Shown piece after piece: positions 15,375 through 22,811 of a DNA stretch of 28,376 nucleotides. The DNA comes from Cyanobacteria bacterium UBA791. GTDB lineage: Bacteria > Cyanobacteriota > Vampirovibrionia > Gastranaerophilales > Gastranaerophilaceae. The notes beneath the pieces were generated by a model. The model saw only the letters and a list, made by a program, of their open reading frames with translations. It did no database searches and was not told the DNA's origin. Position numbers and translations under genes: made by a program. Numbering within the stretch: the first letter of the stretch is position 1; each line of letters begins with the position of its first letter. The stretch spans positions 1-28,376 of the forward strand of contig DBIX01000037.1 of assembly GCA_002297005.1 (NCBI GenBank), given 5' to 3'.

Positions 15375-16895
15375 ATGAACTTGACTTTAATGATTGCAAT
15401 TATAGTACTTGTTGTACTTGTTGCACTTTTAATTATTCAACAGACAAAATTCAAAGCATTAAAAAATGAAACTCAAAAAAACATGGCTGATTTAGCTGAA
15501 AAAGAACAATTACTTCAAAAAGAAGCACTTTTGAAAGCAAAAGAAGCTTTACAAGATGAAAGAGAACAATTTAACGAGGACGAACGTGAACGTCGTCAAG
15601 AATTACAAAGACTAGAAGCTAAATTAGCTAAAAGAGAAGATGTATTAGAAGACAAAATTCAAGAGGCTGAAGAAAAATCATCTTCTGCTCAAAGAAAAAT
15701 GGATGAGTTAAATGATAAAGAAGACCACTTAAACGGTTTAATTCAACAACAAACTCACGAACTTGAAAGAATTTCTGGTATGTCAGCTGATGAGGCTAAA
15801 AATCAATTAATGGAACAATTAAAAACAGATTTAGCTCAAGAACAAATGCAATTAATTAGAGAAAATGAGGCTAAAATCAGAGAAGTTTCATTAGAAAAAT
15901 CAAAAGAAATTTTAACTACAACAATGCAAAGATGTATGATGGATCAAGTTGTAGAAAGTACAGTTTCAGTTGTAAACTTACCAAGTGATGAAATGAAAGG
16001 TCGTATTATCGGTCGTGAGGGTCGTAATATCAGAACTTTAGAAACATTAACTGGCGTAGATTTAATTATTGATGATACTCCTGAGGCTGTTGTATTATCA
16101 AGTTTTGACCCTGTAAGAAGAGAAATTGCAAAACTTGCTTTAGAAAAACTTATTGCAGACGGTCGTATTCACCCAGTAAGAATTGAAGAAATGGTTGAAA
16201 AAGCTCGTGAAGAAATCGAAAAGAAAATCATTTCAGAGGGTGAAAATGCAGCTTTAGATATGGGTATTATGGGCTTAAATAAAGAGTTAATTAAAAATTT
16301 AGGTCGTTTATATTATAGAACAAGTTATGGTCAAAATGTTTTGAAACACTCATTAGAAGTTGGTCATATTGCTGGCATGTTGGCAAGTGAATTACACGCA
16401 AATGTAAATGTTGCAAAACGTGCTGGTCTTTTACATGATATTGGTAAAGCAGTTGACCAAACTCAAGAGGGTACTCATATTCAACTAGGTGTTGAACTTG
16501 CTGCAAGATATGGTGAAAAACCTGAAATCTTACACGCAATCGAGGCTCACCACGACGATGTTACAGCAAATACAATTGAGGCTGTTTTAGTAAAACTTGC
16601 TGATGCTATTTCAGCTGGTCGTCCAGGAGCAAGAAGAGATACTTTAGAAATTTATATCAAACGTCTTCAAAAAATTGAAGAAATTGTTAATAGCTATCAA
16701 GGTATTAAACAATCTTTTGCAGTTCAAGCTGGACGTGAAGTTAGAGTTATTGTTCAATCAGAAATGTTTGACGATTTAGCCTCTCAAAAGTTAGCTCGTG
16801 ATATTGCAAAACGTATTGAGGACGAACTTGATTATCCAGGTCAAATTAGAGTTACAGTAGTTAGAGAATTTAGAACTACAGAAATTGCAAAATAA
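15375..16895 (+). CDS. rny: Ribonuclease Y
   Basis: RNase Y is a membrane-anchored endonuclease that starts mRNA decay. The 506-residue protein has one N-terminal membrane segment (about 4-22), a long charged coiled coil (about 25-165), a KH domain with GRIIGREGRNIRTLE, and an HD domain with the metal motif LLHDIGKAVD, in the standard order and length. AAAAGGA precedes the ATG. ymdB follows after a hairpin, an arrangement widely conserved in Firmicutes and other phyla. The hairpin between them (16903-16944) looks like a terminator, so ymdB may be transcribed partly by read-through. Confidence 0.97.
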   Translation: MNLTLMIAIIVLVVLVALLIIQQTKFKALKNETQKNMADLAEKEQLLQKEALLKAKEALQDEREQFNEDERERRQELQRLEAKLAKREDVLEDKIQEAEEKSSSAQRKMDELNDKEDHLNGLIQQQTHELERISGMSADEAKNQLMEQLKTDLAQEQMQLIRENEAKIREVSLEKSKEILTTTMQRCMMDQVVESTVSVVNLPSDEMKGRIIGREGRNIRTLETLTGVDLIIDDTPEAVVLSSFDPVRREIAKLALEKLIADGRIHPVRIEEMVEKAREEIEKKIISEGENAALDMGIMGLNKELIKNLGRLYYRTSYGQNVLKHSLEVGHIAGMLASELHANVNVAKRAGLLHDIGKAVDQTQEGTHIQLGVELAARYGEKPEILHAIEAHHDDVTANTIEAVLVKLADAISAGRPGARRDTLEIYIKRLQKIEEIVNSYQGIKQSFAVQAGREVRVIVQSEMFDDLASQKLARDIAKRIEDELDYPGQIRVTVVREFRTTEIAK

Positions 16896-16902
16896 ATTTA
16901 GT

Positions 16903-16944
16903 CTGAAAGAATAAAGCTTTTGAGCTTTATTCTTTCGGTTTTTT
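16903..16944 (+). terminator. Hairpin terminator between rny and ymdB
   Basis: GAAAGAATAAAGCT (16905-16918) pairs with AGCTTTATTCTTTC (16923-16936), extended by two weaker pairs and followed by six Ts. It lies only 12 bases before the ymdB start, so it probably attenuates rather than isolates ymdB. Confidence 0.85.
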
Positions 16945-16956
16945 GAGGAGATATAA

Positions 16957-17802
16957 ATGTCTGAAAATAAGGACATAAAAATTTTATTTTTTGGTGATAT
17001 TGTTGGACGTGTAGGCAGAAACGCTGTTATTCAATATTTGTCTGACTTGTCTAAAAAAAATGAAATGCCAGAATTTGTTATTGCAAATGTCGAAAATGCC
17101 TCTCATGGTTTTGGTCTTACATCTAAAAATTACGGAGAACTTGCTGATGCCGGTGTTAACTGTATGACAAGTGGAAACCATATTTGGGATAAAAAAGATA
17201 TTTTCACTATTATAGAAAGTTCAGACAAACTTGTTAGACCTCTAAATTACGAAAAATCTGTACAAGGTGAAGGTTTAAGATATTTTGAAGTTAACGGTAG
17301 AAAGATTGCCGTACTAAACTTTTTAGGTCGTGTATTTATGCAACCTTTAGAATCACCTTTTGAAATTATTAGAGACAGAATAGAAGAAATTAAAGCCGTT
17401 ACTCCAAACATTATTATTGATTTTCACGCAGAGGCTACTGCTGAAAAAATATGTTTTGGTAGATTTTGTTCAGAGTTAGGAGTTAGTGCTGTTTTGGGTA
17501 CGCATACTCACGTTCAAACTGCTGATAATCAAATTTTAGGTAATATGGCTTATATAACTGACGCTGGTTTTTGTGGTTCAGTTGATAGTGTAATAGGTAT
17601 GGATTACGAAACTTCTATCAAGAGATTAATAACTCATTTGCCATATCGTTATGATGTTGCAACAGGTTCGGTTGCTCAAATTAATGCTGTAGAAATATCT
17701 ATGGATTTGGATACAGGTATTGCTACAGATATAAAAAGAATTAATTTTAATGTAGACATAAGTAATAAAAAGGAGATTGAAAGTGAAAAGTCAATTGAAT
17801 GA
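16957..17802 (+). CDS. ymdB: YmdB-family metallophosphoesterase
   Basis: A 281-residue calcineurin-like phosphodiesterase of the YmdB group (TIGR00282), reported in Bacillus to hydrolyse 2',3'-cyclic nucleotides and to affect the motile-to-biofilm decision. Metal ligands are visible in FFGDIVGRVGR, ANVENASHGFG, TSGNHIWD, DFHAEATAEK and GTHTHVQTAD. It directly follows rny, the usual partner, and GAGGAG precedes the ATG. The PHP gene follows after 15 bases, so ymdB, the PHP gene and the second prepilin look like one unit. A link to RNA turnover and motility is inferred from the family and the context. Confidence 0.93.
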   Translation: MSENKDIKILFFGDIVGRVGRNAVIQYLSDLSKKNEMPEFVIANVENASHGFGLTSKNYGELADAGVNCMTSGNHIWDKKDIFTIIESSDKLVRPLNYEKSVQGEGLRYFEVNGRKIAVLNFLGRVFMQPLESPFEIIRDRIEEIKAVTPNIIIDFHAEATAEKICFGRFCSELGVSAVLGTHTHVQTADNQILGNMAYITDAGFCGSVDSVIGMDYETSIKRLITHLPYRYDVATGSVAQINAVEISMDLDTGIATDIKRINFNVDISNKKEIESEKSIE

Positions 17803-17817
17803 TTGGAGGTATGAATA

Positions 17818-18675
17818 ATGAAAGGTGATTATCATATTCATACTTGTTATTCAGACGGCATTTATACGCCTGAACAAATTGTTGATTTGGCTATCGATAA
17901 TGGGTTAAATGTTATTTCTTTAACCGATCACGATAACGTCTTATCTTATCAAATCGCTCAAGACTATCTTGAAAAAGAAAATAAAAAAGATAAGTTAGAA
18001 ATTATTAGAGGTATCGAAGTTAATACTATCTATGAAAACAACGAAGTTCACGTACTTGGTTATTTTATGGATGTGAATAATTCAGATTTTCAAGAAATGA
18101 TTAAAACTCAACAACAAGCAAGAATTAATCAAACTCATGAAATCTTAGAATTATTGAAGAAAAAAGAGGGTATCAATATACCTTTTGAAAACATAACTAA
18201 GTTAGTTGCAGAGGGTGGAAGTATTGGTCGTCCTCATATCGCTAAAGCAATAACTTCAGTTGGTGGAACTCAAAATGTTGTTGAAGCTTATAGCAAATAC
18301 ATCAACGACAATTCGCCAGTATACGTAAAGAGAAAAACAGTTTCTCCTCAAGATGCTGTTGAAATCATTTATGATGCAGGTGGTATTCCTGTTATTGCTC
18401 ACCCTCATGATATTGATAATAGTGCAGATTTAATTAAAGAATTAATGAACTATGGTTTGAGAGGTATCGAAGCTTATCATAGAAAACATTCACCAGCTAT
18501 GGTTGAATATTTTTCATCAATGGCTGAAGAATTAGGACTTATTGTTACTGGAGGTTCTGATTTTCACGCTCCAAATCCTAACAATGGTCAAATTCTTTTA
18601 GGTAAACATTTTGTGCCTGAATGGGTGTATGATTCTTTAATCAAAGAAAAGAAAAGATTGGATATGGCTAGATAA
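17818..18675 (+). CDS. PHP-domain phosphoesterase (RNase AM / TrpH-YciV-like)
   Basis: A 285-residue PHP protein. Metal ligands occur in DYHIHTCYSDG (H6, H8), SLTDHDNV, RGIEVNT, IAHPHD and GGSDFHAP, the pattern of the TrpH/YciV group that includes 3',5'-nucleotide bisphosphatase and 5'-to-3' RNase AM. Given the neighbouring RNase Y and cyclic-nucleotide phosphodiesterase, a nucleotide or short-RNA substrate is likely (inference). GGAGG lies eight bases before the ATG at 17818; an out-of-frame ATG at 17811 ends at once and is not used. The TAA stop overlaps the next ATG as TAATG. Confidence 0.9.
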   Translation: MKGDYHIHTCYSDGIYTPEQIVDLAIDNGLNVISLTDHDNVLSYQIAQDYLEKENKKDKLEIIRGIEVNTIYENNEVHVLGYFMDVNNSDFQEMIKTQQQARINQTHEILELLKKKEGINIPFENITKLVAEGGSIGRPHIAKAITSVGGTQNVVEAYSKYINDNSPVYVKRKTVSPQDAVEIIYDAGGIPVIAHPHDIDNSADLIKELMNYGLRGIEAYHRKHSPAMVEYFSSMAEELGLIVTGGSDFHAPNPNNGQILLGKHFVPEWVYDSLIKEKKRLDMAR

Positions 18676-19316
18676 TGAAACGTAAAGGCTTCACATTAGT
18701 AGAAATAATGATTGTTTTTGCACTAATTCTGATTGTTTCAGCGTTAGTAATTCCTCTTGTCCTTAGTGATTCAAAGACTGTGCAAGATGTTAGCAAATGG
18801 CGTCATTGTTACGATGATGTGTTGTATGCGTTTCAGTCAATGGATTTAAATAACAATATCGATTATAAAGAGGCTATTAGTCATAAGATTTTAAAAGCTA
18901 AAAATACAGATGAAATTGAAGATATTATTCTTGAAGAATTTAGACCATATCTTAGAATTGAGGATAAGTTTGAGAGCAAAAAATATTCTCCTAGATATTT
19001 GAATTCTGAAAAAGTTAAAGATGGTCAGTACTATCATTTTACTAAATTATACAAAACTCAAAATAATCAAATTATTGGTATTAAATGGCTAAAAGAACTT
19101 TACGATAATTCGTCACTAATTGCTTTGATGATTGATACTAACGGTGAAGAAGCACCAAATGTTTGGGGCAAAGACATTTTTGGCTTAAATATTTATAGAA
19201 CAAAAATTGAACCTTTTGGTAAAGAAATCTCATCATCAGAGGTTGATATGGACTGTTCTAAAAAAGGCAGAGGTGTTTATTGTTCTTATAAATACTTGAT
19301 TGGTGCTCAATTCTAG
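18675..19316 (+). CDS. Type IV prepilin-like protein, translationally coupled to the PHP gene
   Basis: A 213-residue protein with leader MKRKG and the processing site GFTLVEIMIVFALILIVSAL, so cleavage after G5 and methylation of Phe are expected. The hydrophobic helix (6-28) is followed by a charged Lys/Glu-rich soluble domain unlike the Thr/Asn-rich 4047-4682 prepilin. Two Cys near the C-terminus (MDCSKKGRGVYCSYK) could form the D-region disulfide loop. It starts within the PHP stop codon (TAATG), so its synthesis depends on that gene. Its TAG stop overlaps the stop of the converging gene in the palindrome CTAG, and no terminator lies between the two. A minor pilin or pseudopilin is likely. 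Confidence 0.82.
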   Translation: MKRKGFTLVEIMIVFALILIVSALVIPLVLSDSKTVQDVSKWRHCYDDVLYAFQSMDLNNNIDYKEAISHKILKAKNTDEIEDIILEEFRPYLRIEDKFESKKYSPRYLNSEKVKDGQYYHFTKLYKTQNNQIIGIKWLKELYDNSSLIALMIDTNGEEAPNVWGKDIFGLNIYRTKIEPFGKEISSSEVDMDCSKKGRGVYCSYKYLIGAQF

Positions 19317-20008
19317 TCTTTTTTAGATTCTCTTTCTCGTAAGATTTTTGCTATCGCTTCAAAATCATCAGGTGTATCAATGTCTATTGATGGTTGAACG
19401 TAGATTATTGGTTTGTCGCCAATAAAATCGTAGCATTTTCTCATAGCTTCTGTAGTTACGATATAAATAGAACCTGTTTCACAATATAAAGGCATGTGTA
19501 AATGCTTATCTTGTCTGCGTGGACGGTTTCTGTAATCATAGATGCATTTCATTTCGCCTTTTAAATTTTTATACCATTTTGCGTGAGTTATGCCCATACT
19601 TCTTACTGCAAAACAAGAGTCGCAGTCTGAATTTTGGAATAGTTCAAAAGCCTCATCAATTTGTTTTGCATCTCTCAATGGACAAGTTGGTTGCAAAAGT
19701 ATTACAACATCAGGGTTGTAGTTTTCTTTATCTTTTAAGTAGTCTAAAACTTGGATTAGAACAGGAATTGTGTGAGTTTCATCTTGTGCAAGTTCCATTG
19801 GTCTATCAACAACCTCGCATCCAAAACTTTCTGCAACTTCTTTGATTTTTGGGCTTTCTGTTGAAAGTACTGTTCTTGTTACGTATTTTGATTTTTGTCC
19901 AGCCTCTATTGAATAATAAATTAAAGGTTTTCCGTTTAAGTCTTTAATATTTTTATTTGGGATTCCTTTAGAACCACCTCTTGCTGGTATAATTGCTAGT
20001 ACTTCCAT
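19313..20008 (-). CDS. Acylneuraminate/nonulosonate cytidylyltransferase (CMP-sugar synthetase)
   Basis: The enzyme activates a nonulosonic acid (sialic, legionaminic or pseudaminic) with CTP for transfer to glycans. The signature IPARGGSKGIPNKN (6-19) is diagnostic; LLQPTCPLR and SIDIDTPDDF, with metal-binding Asps near the end, complete the family pattern. I chose the ATG at 20008 (231 residues), because GGAG sits at the proper distance; the in-frame TTG at 20020 overlaps that site. The stop of folP lies one base before the ATG, so translation is coupled. The exact sugar cannot be read. PtmB/LegF-type enzymes in this family often serve flagellin glycosylation, and this organism has fliD, but no sugar-synthesis partner is in the window. 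Confidence 0.9.
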   Translation of the reverse strand: MEVLAIIPARGGSKGIPNKNIKDLNGKPLIYYSIEAGQKSKYVTRTVLSTESPKIKEVAESFGCEVVDRPMELAQDETHTIPVLIQVLDYLKDKENYNPDVVILLQPTCPLRDAKQIDEAFELFQNSDCDSCFAVRSMGITHAKWYKNLKGEMKCIYDYRNRPRRQDKHLHMPLYCETGSIYIVTTEAMRKCYDFIGDKPIIYVQPSIDIDTPDDFEAIAKILRERESKKD

Positions 20009-20009
20009 T

Positions 20010-21155
20010 TTATTCTCCAAAATTTTCCATTAGTTCTAATAATTTTTTGTGCATTTTTACGTTGTGGACTCTTAGATAGTCTATCTTTTGCTCAATTAAC
20101 ATTGTTGATAGAGCAGTTGTGTAAATGTCTTTTTCTAATTCTTCATCAAGTGCAAGAAAAGATTTTCTAGAAATTCCTGCCATAATTTCGCAACCTATGG
20201 ATTTAAATTCTGACATTCTTTTTATTAATTCAAAATTATCTTCTCTTCTTTTGCCAAAACCTATTCCTACATCAATAATAATACGTGTTTTGTCTATGCC
20301 ATTTGAAGTTGCATAGTCAACTTTTGAATTTAAGTTTTTGAAGATTTCATCAACAACATTTTTGTAAGTAGGATTTACTTGCATATTTTCAGGTGTTCCT
20401 TGTGAATGTTGAAGAATGATTTTAACATCTGAATTTTTGATTACGTCTATCATTTTTTCATCATAATCAAAACCTGAAACATCATTTATGATTGTTGCAC
20501 CATTTTTAATGCATTCTTGAGCAACTTCTGCACTACGTGTATCAATGCTGATAGGTGTTTTTATATCTTTTTCTTTTATAAAATCTAGTATTGGTAAAAT
20601 TCGCTCTAATTGTGTTTTTGCATCAACTGGTTCAGAAAATGGTTTTGTGCTTTCTGCCCCAATATCAATAATATCAGCACCATCTGTTATCATTTCAACA
20701 AAATGTCTTGTAGCTTTTTCTTTGTCTAAATATTTTCCACCGTCTGAAAATGAATTTGTTGTGACATTTAAGATGCCTGCAAGTTTTGTTTTATGCTTTT
20801 CTGTTTGTTGAAGAATTATCTCTTCAATTCTTTTGCTCAAAATATTTAAGCTAAATTGTTGATTTTCAAGACTTTTTGAAATCTTTTTTAATTGCGAAAT
20901 TGAACCAGTCAAAATGCAATCTGTTTTATCAATATTGTTTATTAAAACGTCCTTGTGTATTGCACAATCTGAACCATAAGAAAGTGCAGTTTGTTTTAAA
21001 ATATTTGCTTGTGGTAAAGTCAAATCATAGATTTTTATATTCAAATATTTATACTTGTTTTGTGCAATATTTGAATATGATTTATCAAAACCAATAGATT
21101 CTAGTTCTGATAAAATTTCAGTATTATCAATTGTTTTAAGCGTAAAATCCTTCAT
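20010..21155 (-). CDS. folP: Dihydropteroate synthase with long N-terminal extension
   Basis: FolP condenses p-aminobenzoate with dihydropterin pyrophosphate, the step after FolK and the sulfonamide target. The 381-residue protein has about 120 residues of unassigned extension, then the DHPS barrel: GILNVTTNSFSDGG (127-140), IDIGAESTKPF, ISIDTRSAEVA, IINDVSGF, HSQGTPENMQ, DVGIGFGKRRE, AGISRKSFL and RVHNV. Catalytic Asn, Asp, Lys, Arg and His positions look kept, but loop 1 reads TTNS instead of the usual TPDS, and loop 2 reads STKP instead of STRP. The start is ATG at 21155, six bases after TACAAT and without a ribosome site; a GTG at 21179 would begin upstream of that promoter. The CMP-sugar synthetase follows after one base. 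Confidence 0.9.
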   Translation of the reverse strand: MKDFTLKTIDNTEILSELESIGFDKSYSNIAQNKYKYLNIKIYDLTLPQANILKQTALSYGSDCAIHKDVLINNIDKTDCILTGSISQLKKISKSLENQQFSLNILSKRIEEIILQQTEKHKTKLAGILNVTTNSFSDGGKYLDKEKATRHFVEMITDGADIIDIGAESTKPFSEPVDAKTQLERILPILDFIKEKDIKTPISIDTRSAEVAQECIKNGATIINDVSGFDYDEKMIDVIKNSDVKIILQHSQGTPENMQVNPTYKNVVDEIFKNLNSKVDYATSNGIDKTRIIIDVGIGFGKRREDNFELIKRMSEFKSIGCEIMAGISRKSFLALDEELEKDIYTTALSTMLIEQKIDYLRVHNVKMHKKLLELMENFGE

Positions 21156-21161
21156 AAGAGA

Positions 21162-21170
21162 ATTGTAACA
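21162..21170 (-). promoter_or_regulatory. Extended -10 promoter of folP (leaderless)
   Basis: On the minus strand TGT-TACAAT is followed by six bases (TCTCTT) and the ATG at 21155. The spacing and the TACAAT hexamer match folK. The -35 region is weak and lies close to the rpsP terminator. Confidence 0.6.
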
Positions 21171-21182
21171 CGAAAACACACT

Positions 21183-21215
21183 AAAAAGGCGAAATTCGTT
21201 TACCGAATTTCGCCT
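21183..21215 (-). terminator. Terminator of rpsP
   Basis: AGGCGAAATTCG (21187-21198) pairs perfectly with CGAATTTCGCCT (21204-21215) around TTTAC. On the minus strand the stem is followed by five Ts. It nearly repeats the core of the 9032-9074 terminator, one pair shorter. Confidence 0.85.
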
Positions 21216-21238
21216 CTAAAAATATATAATCTAAACTA

Positions 21239-21607
21239 CTAAGCTTCTGTAGTTTCTTCAGCTGGAGCTTCAGCTTCTGCTTCGGCTGCTGCTTTAGCTT
21301 CTGCCTCAGCTTGTGCTTTTGCTTGAGCTTTTTTAGAAAGTTTTACAGTTTCTTTCTTTTTGTAGTTTAATGTACCGTCATCGTTGCAGTTATTGATTAA
21401 ATATTTAGCAGTTTCTGTTGGTTGAGCACCTTTATTAATCCAATCTAAAGCTGCTGCTTTATCTAATTTCATAACTTTAGTTTTTGGGTTGTAGTGACCT
21501 AATTCTTGAATAGGTAAACCTTCTCTTTTTGTTGTTGAGTTGATAACGATTACTCTGTAAGTTGGAGCTTTTTTAGCACCTAATCTTTTTAATCTGATTT
21601 TTAACAT
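21239..21607 (-). CDS. rpsP: 30S ribosomal protein S16
   Basis: S16 begins MLKIRLKRLGAKKAPTYRV and continues with REGLPIQELGHYNP, the conserved core, and DWINKGAQPTETA. At 122 residues it is longer than the usual 80-90 because of an Ala/Glu-rich, acidic low-complexity tail from about residue 95. AGAAGGA precedes the ATG. In many bacteria rpsP is followed by rimM, trmD and rplS; here it is a lone gene with its own promoter, a leader of about 94 bases with a strong hairpin, and a terminator. Confidence 0.97.
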   Translation of the reverse strand: MLKIRLKRLGAKKAPTYRVIVINSTTKREGLPIQELGHYNPKTKVMKLDKAAALDWINKGAQPTETAKYLINNCNDDGTLNYKKKETVKLSKKAQAKAQAEAEAKAAAEAEAEAPAEETTEA

Positions 21608-21639
21608 TTTTTCTTTTTCCTTCTTAATTTATTGTTGTT

Positions 21640-21666
21640 ATAAATATCTAGCCGCTTGATATTTAT
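21640..21666 (-). promoter_or_regulatory. Structured 5' leader hairpin of rpsP
   Basis: A perfect 9-bp stem, ATAAATATC with GATATTTAT, encloses a 9-base loop; on the minus strand (transcript sense) the loop reads AAGCGGCTA. It lies 32 bases upstream of the rpsP ATG. A second small stem GACT/AGTC enclosing CGTGGGT is near 21691-21705. A feedback site for S16 is possible but matches no leader class I recognise. Confidence 0.45.
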
Positions 21667-21707
21667 TTCGGATAATCCAAAGAGAGGAACGGACTACCCA
21701 CGAGTCT

Positions 21708-21736
21708 ATGTAACCATGAAAATAAATATTTATCAA
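21708..21736 (-). promoter_or_regulatory. Promoter of rpsP
   Basis: On the minus strand TTGATA (21736-21731), 17 bases, then TTACAT (21713-21708) with an upstream TG-G. This places the start near 21701 and gives a leader of about 94 bases. Confidence 0.55.
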
Positions 21737-21757
21737 GTTTTATATAAGAAATTTTAA

Positions 21758-22078
21758 CTACAAATCAGTTGGACCTATTGCCTCAAACGATTTGATTTTA
21801 TCTTTTGTCTTTTGTAAATCGGTAGCTATTTTTGTAGCTTTTTTAGGGTCTTTGCATTTTTTCAGTTGAACTTCTAAAACCAAGATTCTTTCTTTTAGTT
21901 TTCTGATATTTTGTTTGTATTGTTCCCATTCCATGAAAAACCAACCCTCATAACCGCAATCTTCTGGCGGTTTTTCATAAAAGTTTTTTATAAAATTACC
22001 ATTACATTTTCCACAATGTAGGCATAATCTTTCAGGTCTGTTTTCAAAAATGCTTTCCATAACTTTATTATATGGCAT
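21758..22078 (-). CDS. Small CxxC-containing coiled-coil protein, unknown function
   Basis: A 106-residue protein I do not recognise. The N-terminal third has CLHCGKC (about 19-25) and an isolated Cys at DCGYEGW, enough for one zinc site if all four Cys take part. The second half is a Lys/Glu-rich helix, probably a coiled coil (about 50-100). There is no signal peptide or membrane segment. The ATG at 22078 follows an AGAAG-like site; an in-frame Met at residue 7 (22060) is an alternative. It sits upstream of the rpsP promoter on the same strand. A small zinc-ribbon nucleic-acid or protein-binding factor is possible, with no direct support. Confidence 0.6.
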   Translation of the reverse strand: MPYNKVMESIFENRPERLCLHCGKCNGNFIKNFYEKPPEDCGYEGWFFMEWEQYKQNIRKLKERILVLEVQLKKCKDPKKATKIATDLQKTKDKIKSFEAIGPTDL

Positions 22079-22186
22079 TAATTCTTCTTTTTTACATTTT
22101 TGTAATATTTATTAACAAAATATCTTAAAAAGGCAATAAATCATGGTTTTAAGACTTTATATAAGTGTAGTGATAGGTAAATAAAA

Positions 22187-22213
22187 TTGCATGCGTAAAA
22201 ATAAAGTATGCAA
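22187..22213 (+). other. Inverted repeat in the upstream region of the 22231 gene
   Basis: TTGCAT (22187-22192) and ATGCAA (22208-22213) flank a 15-base A-rich segment just before the AAAAGGGA ribosome site. It could form a hairpin or bind a dimeric regulator. Evidence is limited to symmetry. Confidence 0.3.
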
Positions 22214-22230
22214 GTAAAAGGGAAATTATT

Positions 22231-22761
22231 ATGACAATTTCTGCAGGTGTATCGAATGTGGCACAAAATGTTGCAACAACAGCACAAAATGTAGCAAATA
22301 AGGCAAAGACATTTGATTTTAATAAAGTTTTAGCAAAGGGTGTCGGTGTTGCGGGACTCGGAGCTGTTTTATATGATGCTCATCAATACGGTAAAATTCA
22401 AGCTCGAACAAGCGGTAAAAATCAGTTGGCCGATTCAGCTTGCGATGCTTATATGGGTTCAACAACATTAAACTCAACAAGTACAATAGATTCAAAATTA
22501 CAAAACGCCAGATTTAAAGCAGAAATGAATGGCTCAATTTTTGGCGGAATAAGAAAAGGTTTTGCACAAGCAAAAGGTTATGTTAAAGGTGCTTTGACAT
22601 CATTAGCTGAAAATATTATACCTCTTGCTTTATCAGCAGCCACATTAGTTACAAGTGGTCCAGTTTCTAAGGTTTGTGCTGGAGCAACTGCTTTGTACGG
22701 TGCTGTTCGTGGTACTGCTGTTGCTTTTGGAATTGGCAAATCAAATCCATTAAACAAGTAA
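22231..22761 (+). CDS. Hypothetical protein with alternating amphipathic and hydrophobic segments
   Basis: A 176-residue protein I cannot assign. It begins MTISAGVSNVAQNVATTAQNV, a heptad-like Ala/Val/Asn repeat (AQNVA twice). A Gly-rich hydrophobic stretch follows (about 36-49, GVGVAGLGAVLYDA), then a polar middle, and a longer hydrophobic region (about 124-165) that could be membrane-embedded. There is no Sec signal or catalytic motif. AAGGGAA precedes the ATG. It is monocistronic with its own hairpin terminator. Fold and role are unknown; an N-terminal export signal of the non-Sec kind is possible, because such Ser/Asn/Gln-rich amphipathic starts occur on flagellar-type substrates, but this is speculation. 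Confidence 0.7.
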   Translation: MTISAGVSNVAQNVATTAQNVANKAKTFDFNKVLAKGVGVAGLGAVLYDAHQYGKIQARTSGKNQLADSACDAYMGSTTLNSTSTIDSKLQNARFKAEMNGSIFGGIRKGFAQAKGYVKGALTSLAENIIPLALSAATLVTSGPVSKVCAGATALYGAVRGTAVAFGIGKSNPLNK

Positions 22762-22811
22762 ATTACAAATCATTTTAACCAATAAACTTAACTATCAAAC
22801 TACAAAATTTA

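Noticed and set aside
20009..20020. TTG start of the CMP-sugar synthetase
   Set aside because: The TTG overlaps the GGAG that serves the ATG at 20008, and the family starts close to the IPARGGSKG motif.
5052..22150. Shared TCATGGTTTT upstream of the 5099 and 22231 genes
   Set aside because: A 10-base AT-rich match between two sites is expected by chance many times in 28 kb, and the distances to the starts differ (48 and 90 bases).
22259..22274. Sigma-54-like TGGCAC...TTGC
   Set aside because: It lies inside the coding region of the 22231 gene and the spacing is one base too long.
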